From an uncultured Oscillospiraceae bacterium (GTDB lineage: Bacteria; Bacillota; Clostridia; Oscillospirales; Oscillospiraceae), in NCBI GenBank assembly GCA_934573935.1, contig CAKTMO010000020.1, positions 1 through 33,211 on the forward strand: 33,211 nucleotides of DNA. The letters are read 5' to 3'. The notes beneath the pieces are model-generated. The model made no database searches. It had not been told where the DNA came from and saw only the letters and a list, made by a program, of their open reading frames with translations. Each line of letters begins with the position of its first letter. The first letter of the stretch is position 1. Of the stretch, positions 29,185 through 33,211 are shown piece after piece. The translations under genes were made by a program, and so were the position numbers.

Positions 29185-29802
29185 ATGAACTGGCTAAAGC
29201 AACAACACCGCGCCCTGTGGCGCTTCTACCGTGAGGAACTGGGCGAGGCCCTGCTGATCACCGCCGCCGCCTTTGTCATCATCGCGCTGCTGTCCTTTGC
29301 CCTGGGCATTTTTAACCGGAATATTCCGGAGTTCGTTGTCAATTACTTCCAGCAGCTGCTGGAATCCAACGACATCGTCACCGAGGACGGCATCGACCTG
29401 CTGGCCCTGTTCGGCAACAACCTGCGGGCCTGCGGCGTCAGCATCCTGTACGGCTTCATCCCCTTCCTCTATCTGACGGCACTGGCGCTGGGCACCAACG
29501 CCCTGATCCTGGGCGTGTTTGCCGCGTATTTCCTCAACAACGGCGCTTCGCTGGCGGTGTATTTCGCCGGCATCCTCCCCCATGGCGTCTTCGAGCTGTC
29601 CGCCCTGCTGCTGGCCTTTGCCGCCGGCTTTCTGCTGTGCAGACGCACCACACAATACGTCCGCAAAAATACAAAAGGCATGATGAAACCCCTGCTGCTG
29701 AACCTGCTGCGGATGTTCCTCATGCATATCCTGCCCCTTCTGGCGGCGGCCGCCGTGGTGGAGGTCTACGTGACCCCTCAGGTGATGGCGCTTTTCCTAT
29801 AA
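29185..29802 (+). CDS. spoIIM: Stage II sporulation protein M family membrane protein
   Basis: This 205-residue polytopic membrane protein has about five helices. The family core is visible in LFGNNLRACGVSILYGFIPF, followed by TALALGTNALILG and ILPHGVFELSALLLAFAAGF. In B. subtilis SpoIIM is part of the DMP complex (with SpoIID and SpoIIP) that drives septal peptidoglycan dissolution and engulfment. The PF01944 family also includes non-sporulation members, so the specific role is inferred from the spore-forming context. It starts three bases after gltX and probably depends on translation of gltX, since no clear ribosome site lies outside that gene. Confidence 0.85.
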   Translation: MNWLKQQHRALWRFYREELGEALLITAAAFVIIALLSFALGIFNRNIPEFVVNYFQQLLESNDIVTEDGIDLLALFGNNLRACGVSILYGFIPFLYLTALALGTNALILGVFAAYFLNNGASLAVYFAGILPHGVFELSALLLAFAAGFLLCRRTTQYVRKNTKGMMKPLLLNLLRMFLMHILPLLAAAAVVEVYVTPQVMALFL

Positions 29803-29808
29803 TATTAC

Positions 29809-29823
29809 CCGCGCAAAGCGCGG
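29809..29823 (+). other. Small hairpin before glnA
   Basis: CCGCGC-AAA-GCGCGG lies between the spoIIM stop and the glnA ribosome site (GAAAGGAG). It has no T-run, so it is not a terminator; it may limit read-through or affect glnA translation. A TATAAT at 29798-29803 overlaps the spoIIM stop but lacks a good -35. Confidence 0.5.
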
Positions 29824-29841
29824 TGAAAGGAGAATCCTACA

Positions 29842-31944
29842 ATGAACGAAAATGTGACAAAAATCCCCGACATCTTCGGCAGCATGGTGTTTACCGAGGA
29901 CAAAATGCGACAGCGTCTCAGCGCTGACGTCTATCAGGCATGGCAGCAATGCCAGGCACAGGGGAAGTCGCTGGATCGTTCCATTGCCGATGAGATCGCC
30001 TGCGCCATGAAGGACTGGGCCACCGAGCTGGGCGCCACCCATTTCACCCACTGGTTCCAGCCCATGACCGGCTTCACCGCCGAAAAGCACGACAGCTTCA
30101 TCACCCCCACCGGCGACGGCCGTATCCTGATGGAACTGTCCGGCAAAGAGCTGAGCCGCGGCGAGGCCGACGCCTCCAGCTTCCCCTCCGGCGGCCTGCG
30201 GGCCACCTTCGAGGCTCGGGGCTATACCGCCTGGGACCCCACCTCCTACGCCTTTGTCAAGGATCGTACCCTGTGCATCCCCACCATTTTCTGCTCCTAT
30301 TCCGGCAATACGCTGGATAAGAAAACGCCCCTGCTGCGCTCCATGCACGCCCTGGATCAGCAGTGCATCCGCATCCTGCGGCTGTTCGGCAACACCGAGG
30401 CCCAGCACGTCGTCCCCCAGGTGGGCGCCGAGCAGGAGTATTTCCTCATCGACAAGGCGGACTACCGCCGCCGCGAGGATCTGCGCCTGTGCGGCCGCAC
30501 CCTCTTCGGCGCCAAGCCCCCCAAGGGTCAGGAGCTGGACGACCATTACTACGGCGCCATCAAGCCCCGCGTGGCCGCCTTTATGCACGAGCTGGACGTG
30601 GAGCTGTGGAAGCTGGGCGTATTCTCCAAGACCGAGCACAATGAGGTAGCCCCCGCCCAGCACGAAAACGCCCCCGTCTACTGCAACGCCAACGTGGCCT
30701 GCGACCACAACCAGCTGACCATGGAAATGCTGAAGACCGTGGCCGAGCGGCACGATCTGGTGTGCCTGCTCCACGAGAAGCCCTTTGCCGGCGTCAACGG
30801 CAGCGGCAAGCACGATAACTGGTCCTTGCAGACCGACACCGGCGAGAACCTTCTCAAGCCCGGTAAGACCCCCAGCCAGAACGCCCAGTTCCTGCTGTTC
30901 CTGGCGGCCTTCATCAAGGGCGTGGACGAGTATCAGGATATGCTGCGCTGCTGCGTGGCCTACCCCGGCAACGACCGCCGCCTGGGCGGCAACGAGGCCC
31001 CGCCCGCCATCGTCTCCGTCTTCCTGGGCGACGAGCTGACCGCCATTCTGGACGCCATCATCCAGGGCACCGAGTATGTGGATGTCACCAAGCGCCGTCT
31101 GGAGATCGGCGTGGACACCCTGCCGGAGATCCCCCAGGACACCACTGACCGGAACCGCACCTCCCCCCTGGCCTTCACCGGCAATAAGTTCGAGTTCCGC
31201 ATGCTGGGCTCCAGCCAGTCCATCGCCAGCCCCAGCGCCGTGCTGAACACCATCATGGCCGAGGAGCTGCGCCAGTTCGCCGACATGCTGGAACAGGCCG
31301 AGGACTTCCAGTCCGCCCTGCAGACTCTGCTGCACGATACCTTCGCCGCCCACCAGCGCATCATCTTCAACGGCAACGGCTACAGCGCCGAATGGGTGAC
31401 CGAGGCCAAGCGCCGCGGCCTGTGCATCATGAGCAACACCGTGGACGCCCTACCCGCCTATATCGCCGAAAAGAACATCGCCATGTTCAGCCGCCACGGC
31501 GTCCTGACCCGCGACGAGCTGGAGGCCCGCTATAACATCCATCTGGAGAACTACTGCAAGGTCATGACCATTGAGGGCAATACCCTGCTGGATATGGCCC
31601 GCCGCCAGATCATGCCCGCCGTCAGCAAGCATTCCGATGAGCTGGCCACCGCCCTGTTCCACAAGCAGAACTGCGGCATCCCCCTGTCCGCCAAGATGGA
31701 GGAGGCCACCCTGCGGAAGCTGTCCACCCTCTCCGGCAAGCTGTACGACGCCTGCGAGGCGCTGGAACGCGCCATCGCCAAGGCCCCTGCCATGGACGGC
31801 GGCATCAAGGCCGCCTGCTACTACCGTGACGAGGTAGACGCCCGCCGCCAGAAGGCCAGCGCCCTCATCAACCAGCTGGAGACCATCACCGGCGCCCAGC
31901 ACTGGCCCTTCCCCACCTACGCCGACATCCTGTTCTCCGTGTAA
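29842..31944 (+). CDS. glnA: Type III glutamine synthetase (GlnN)
   Basis: This 700-residue GSIII makes glutamine from glutamate, ammonia and ATP. It is the long dodecameric form typical of Bacteroides, cyanobacteria and many Clostridia. Type features include the N-terminal FGSMVFTEDKMRQRL and THFTHWFQPMTGFTAEKHDSF. Further markers are GAEQEYFLID (metal-binding acids), the conserved segment just before NDRRLGGNEAPPAI, and the C-terminal helical part with EYVDVTKRRLEIG. It may be co-transcribed with gltX-spoIIM or use a weak local promoter. A strong terminator follows. The position after gltX groups two glutamate-using genes. Confidence 0.96.
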   Translation: MNENVTKIPDIFGSMVFTEDKMRQRLSADVYQAWQQCQAQGKSLDRSIADEIACAMKDWATELGATHFTHWFQPMTGFTAEKHDSFITPTGDGRILMELSGKELSRGEADASSFPSGGLRATFEARGYTAWDPTSYAFVKDRTLCIPTIFCSYSGNTLDKKTPLLRSMHALDQQCIRILRLFGNTEAQHVVPQVGAEQEYFLIDKADYRRREDLRLCGRTLFGAKPPKGQELDDHYYGAIKPRVAAFMHELDVELWKLGVFSKTEHNEVAPAQHENAPVYCNANVACDHNQLTMEMLKTVAERHDLVCLLHEKPFAGVNGSGKHDNWSLQTDTGENLLKPGKTPSQNAQFLLFLAAFIKGVDEYQDMLRCCVAYPGNDRRLGGNEAPPAIVSVFLGDELTAILDAIIQGTEYVDVTKRRLEIGVDTLPEIPQDTTDRNRTSPLAFTGNKFEFRMLGSSQSIASPSAVLNTIMAEELRQFADMLEQAEDFQSALQTLLHDTFAAHQRIIFNGNGYSAEWVTEAKRRGLCIMSNTVDALPAYIAEKNIAMFSRHGVLTRDELEARYNIHLENYCKVMTIEGNTLLDMARRQIMPAVSKHSDELATALFHKQNCGIPLSAKMEEATLRKLSTLSGKLYDACEALERAIAKAPAMDGGIKAACYYRDEVDARRQKASALINQLETITGAQHWPFPTYADILFSV

Positions 31945-31951
31945 GAAAACA

Positions 31952-31983
31952 TCCCCGCAACTTCAAGTTGCGGGGAAATTTTT
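31952..31983 (+). terminator. glnA terminator
   Basis: Stem TCCCCGCAACTT / AAGTTGCGGGGA (12 bp) followed by AATTTTT, eight bases past the glnA stop. Confidence 0.9.
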
Positions 31984-32003
31984 CATCTGCAATTTCAAGT
32001 TGC
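31957..32003. repeat. Tandem copies of a 15-base palindromic element
   Basis: GCAACTTCAAGTTGC (31957-31971) and GCAATTTCAAGTTGC (31989-32003) differ at one base and lie 32 bases apart. Each is an inverted repeat. The first forms the inner stem of the glnA terminator; the second abuts the -35 of the LURP-one gene. Confidence 0.7.
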
Positions 32004-32032
32004 TGGACATTATGGTGATCAAAAGGTACAAT
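32004..32032 (+). promoter_or_regulatory. Promoter of LURP-one-related gene
   Basis: TGGACA (32004-32009), 17 bases and TACAAT (32027-32032), 30 bases before the ATG. The second palindromic element ends exactly at its -35. Confidence 0.72.
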
Positions 32033-32061
32033 AGAGAAAACAGGAACAGGAGGTTCCCTCT

Positions 32062-32538
32062 ATGAAGCTCTATTTCAAGCAGCGGATGTTTTCCTGGTTT
32101 GACAGCTATGACATCTACCACATGGATGACAGCGGCGCCGTGGCCTTCACGGTGGAGGGCAAGCTGGCGTGGGGCCACTGCCTGCATATCCTCGATCCCA
32201 TGGGCCGGCACATCGCCACCGTGAAGCAGCAGGTCTTTACCTTCCTGCCCAAGTTCGACCTGTACATCGGCGAGCAGTACGTCGGCACCATCCGCAAGGA
32301 ATTCACCTTTCTGCGGCCCTTCTTCACCCTGGACTGCCTGGGCTGGCGGGTGGAAGGCAGCTTCATGGAATGGGACTACACCATTCTGGACGTCCAGAAC
32401 CGCCAGGTGGCGGCAGTTTCCAAGGAGCTGTTCCACTGGACGGATACCTACGTGATCGACGTGGCGGATCAACAAAACGCCCTGTATGCCCTGATGGTCG
32501 TGCTGGCGATCGACGCGGAGAAATGCTCCCGCAATTAA
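32062..32538 (+). CDS. LURP-one-related (LOR/YxjI-like) protein
   Basis: This 158-residue protein is a single LOR domain, a Tubby-like beta-barrel. It begins MKLYFKQRMFSWFDSYDIY and continues with strands HCLHILDPMGRHIATVKQQVF, FLPKFDLYIGEQYVGTI, FEFTFLR-type edges and WRVEGSFMEWDYTILD, ending in a helical segment. The bacterial members have no established function; phospholipid binding is suggested by the Tubby-like fold. AGGAGG lies upstream. The gene is monocistronic between two terminators. Confidence 0.9.
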   Translation: MKLYFKQRMFSWFDSYDIYHMDDSGAVAFTVEGKLAWGHCLHILDPMGRHIATVKQQVFTFLPKFDLYIGEQYVGTIRKEFTFLRPFFTLDCLGWRVEGSFMEWDYTILDVQNRQVAAVSKELFHWTDTYVIDVADQQNALYALMVVLAIDAEKCSRN

Positions 32539-32566
32539 GCCCCCCGCAGAATACCGGACAAACAAA

Positions 32567-32592
32567 GAAGCCGCGGCAAACGCCGCGGCTTC
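32567..32592. terminator. Shared terminator, LURP-one gene and tyrS
   Basis: An 11-bp perfect stem GAAGCCGCGGC / GCCGCGGCTTC with an AAAC loop and weak T-rich sides. Nearby, TATATCA-7-TGATATA (32604-32624) adds a second small hairpin on the tyrS side. Confidence 0.8.
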
Positions 32593-32652
32593 TCTGTTTG
32601 AGCTATATCATGGTCAGTGATATAAACAAGGAATAGGGTCTTGGAGGAAACC

Positions 32653-33211
32653 TTAAATCAGAACAGCGCGATGGAAGACTTTTTTGCCCTTCTTGATGAT
32701 CACACCATCGCCTGTAAACTGCTCGCATCCGAAGGTGGTCTCAATGGCGGACACCTTCTCGTCGTTGACGGCTACACCGCCCTGCTGCACCAGACGGCGG
32801 GCCTCGCCCTTGGAGGCGGCCAGGCCGCACTTCACCAGCAGGGTCAGCACGTCGATAGCGCCGCCGCCGAAGTCGTCGTTGGTCAGCTCAGTGGTGGGCA
32901 TATGCTCGGTATCGCCCGCGCCGGAGAACAGGGCCTGAGACGCGGCCCGCGCCTTTTCGGCCTCCTCCTCGCCGTGGACCAGCTTGGTCAGCTCGTAAGC
33001 CAGAATGTCCTTGGCCTCGTTCAGCTGAGAGCCCTCCCAACCGGACATGGCGTCGATCTGCTCCAGAGGCAGGAAGGTCAGCATGCGGATGCACTTCAGC
33101 ACGTCGGCGTCGCCCACGTTGCGCCAGTACTGATAGAACTCGAAGGGGCTGGTCTTGTTGGGATCCAGCCACACAGCGCCGCTGGCGGTCTTGCCCATCT
33201 TCTTGCCCTCG
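32653..33211 (-). CDS. tyrS: Tyrosyl-tRNA synthetase, C-terminal part (runs off window)
   Basis: The frame is open to the window end, so only about 186 C-terminal residues are seen. The KMSKS-equivalent EGKKMGKTASGAVWLD lies at the edge, as in bacterial TyrRS, followed by SPFEFYQYWRNVGDADV. The C-terminal S4 RNA-binding domain is complete (LLVKCGLAASKGEARRLVQQ, then GGVAVN, and a final GKKVFHRAVLI). The nucleotide-binding HIGH part lies outside. Together with trpS and gltX, it makes three synthetase genes within 6.7 kb. Confidence 0.96.
   Translation of the reverse strand, partial: EGKKMGKTASGAVWLDPNKTSPFEFYQYWRNVGDADVLKCIRMLTFLPLEQIDAMSGWEGSQLNEAKDILAYELTKLVHGEEEAEKARAASQALFSGAGDTEHMPTTELTNDDFGGGAIDVLTLLVKCGLAASKGEARRLVQQGGVAVNDEKVSAIETTFGCEQFTGDGVIIKKGKKVFHRAVLI

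Noticed and set aside
29797..31353. 518-codon minus-strand frame opposite glnA
   Set aside because: It is a Gly/Val/His/Leu-rich shadow of glnA, which is unmistakable on the plus strand.

Overview
The window looks like a chromosomal segment of a GC-rich, spore-forming, anaerobic Clostridia member, most like the gut Oscillospiraceae (Oscillibacter/Lawsonibacter/Flavonifractor type). The pointers are the spoIIGA-sigE pair, a SpoIIM-family gene, a ferredoxin-dependent 2-oxoacid oxidoreductase operon, a GSIII-type glutamine synthetase, the anaerobe-typical GGGtGRT/IscU-like pair, and sigma-A promoters throughout. The taxon is inferred from gene content, not from a marker gene. No rRNA, tRNA or CRISPR array was seen.

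Region 1 (1-2234) is the decayed edge of a mobile island. It holds the C-terminal part of a DUF3732 (ABC-3C conflict system) ATPase, AT-rich against its neighbours, and a tyrosine integrase broken by a frameshift and a lost catalytic C-terminus. Core sequence begins at dapF (2235-3068, minus), which has a perfect consensus promoter. It diverges from a TVP38/DedA-like membrane protein.

Region 2 (4310-9952) is an amino-acid fermentation block: a PLP aminotransferase, a P-loop ATPase, then the four subunits of a 2-oxoacid:ferredoxin oxidoreductase (ferredoxin, alpha, beta, gamma) and an XRE-type regulator. The aminotransferase could supply the 2-oxoacid that the KOR/VOR complex oxidises with ferredoxin reduction.

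Region 3 (9995-13489, minus) carries sigE and spoIIGA (56-nt overlap, candidate Spo0A-type promoter), a Dabb protein, an unlisted 32-aa membrane protein, DUF951 and rarA. A divergent promoter pair with an operator-like palindrome leads to nth, followed by a trio of unrecognised Pro/Gln-rich small proteins. Next is a free-standing 20-aa four-cysteine peptide gene with its own promoter, strong RBS and terminator, and then a Gdx-type guanidinium exporter whose structured leader is a guanidine-riboswitch candidate.

Region 4 (16080-17633) has small accessory genes: a bacterial PH domain protein, a 70-aa unknown, a TfoX-N protein and a GNAT. Region 5 (17683-24640) is the most unusual cassette: a TetR regulator divergent from an overlapping three-gene operon. 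That operon encodes a small beta-rich protein, an 823-aa MMPL/RND transporter with a bactofilin-like tail, and an 1139-aa secreted, C-terminally anchored protein in which a ~390-residue helical rod is flanked by GLUG repeats. It reads as a dedicated envelope export or adhesion system that I do not recognise as described.

Region 6 (24704-33211) contains the GGGtGRT protein with its IscU-like partner, trpS diverging from gltX-spoIIM, glnA (type III), a LURP-one-related protein, and the 3' part of tyrS, which runs off the window end.
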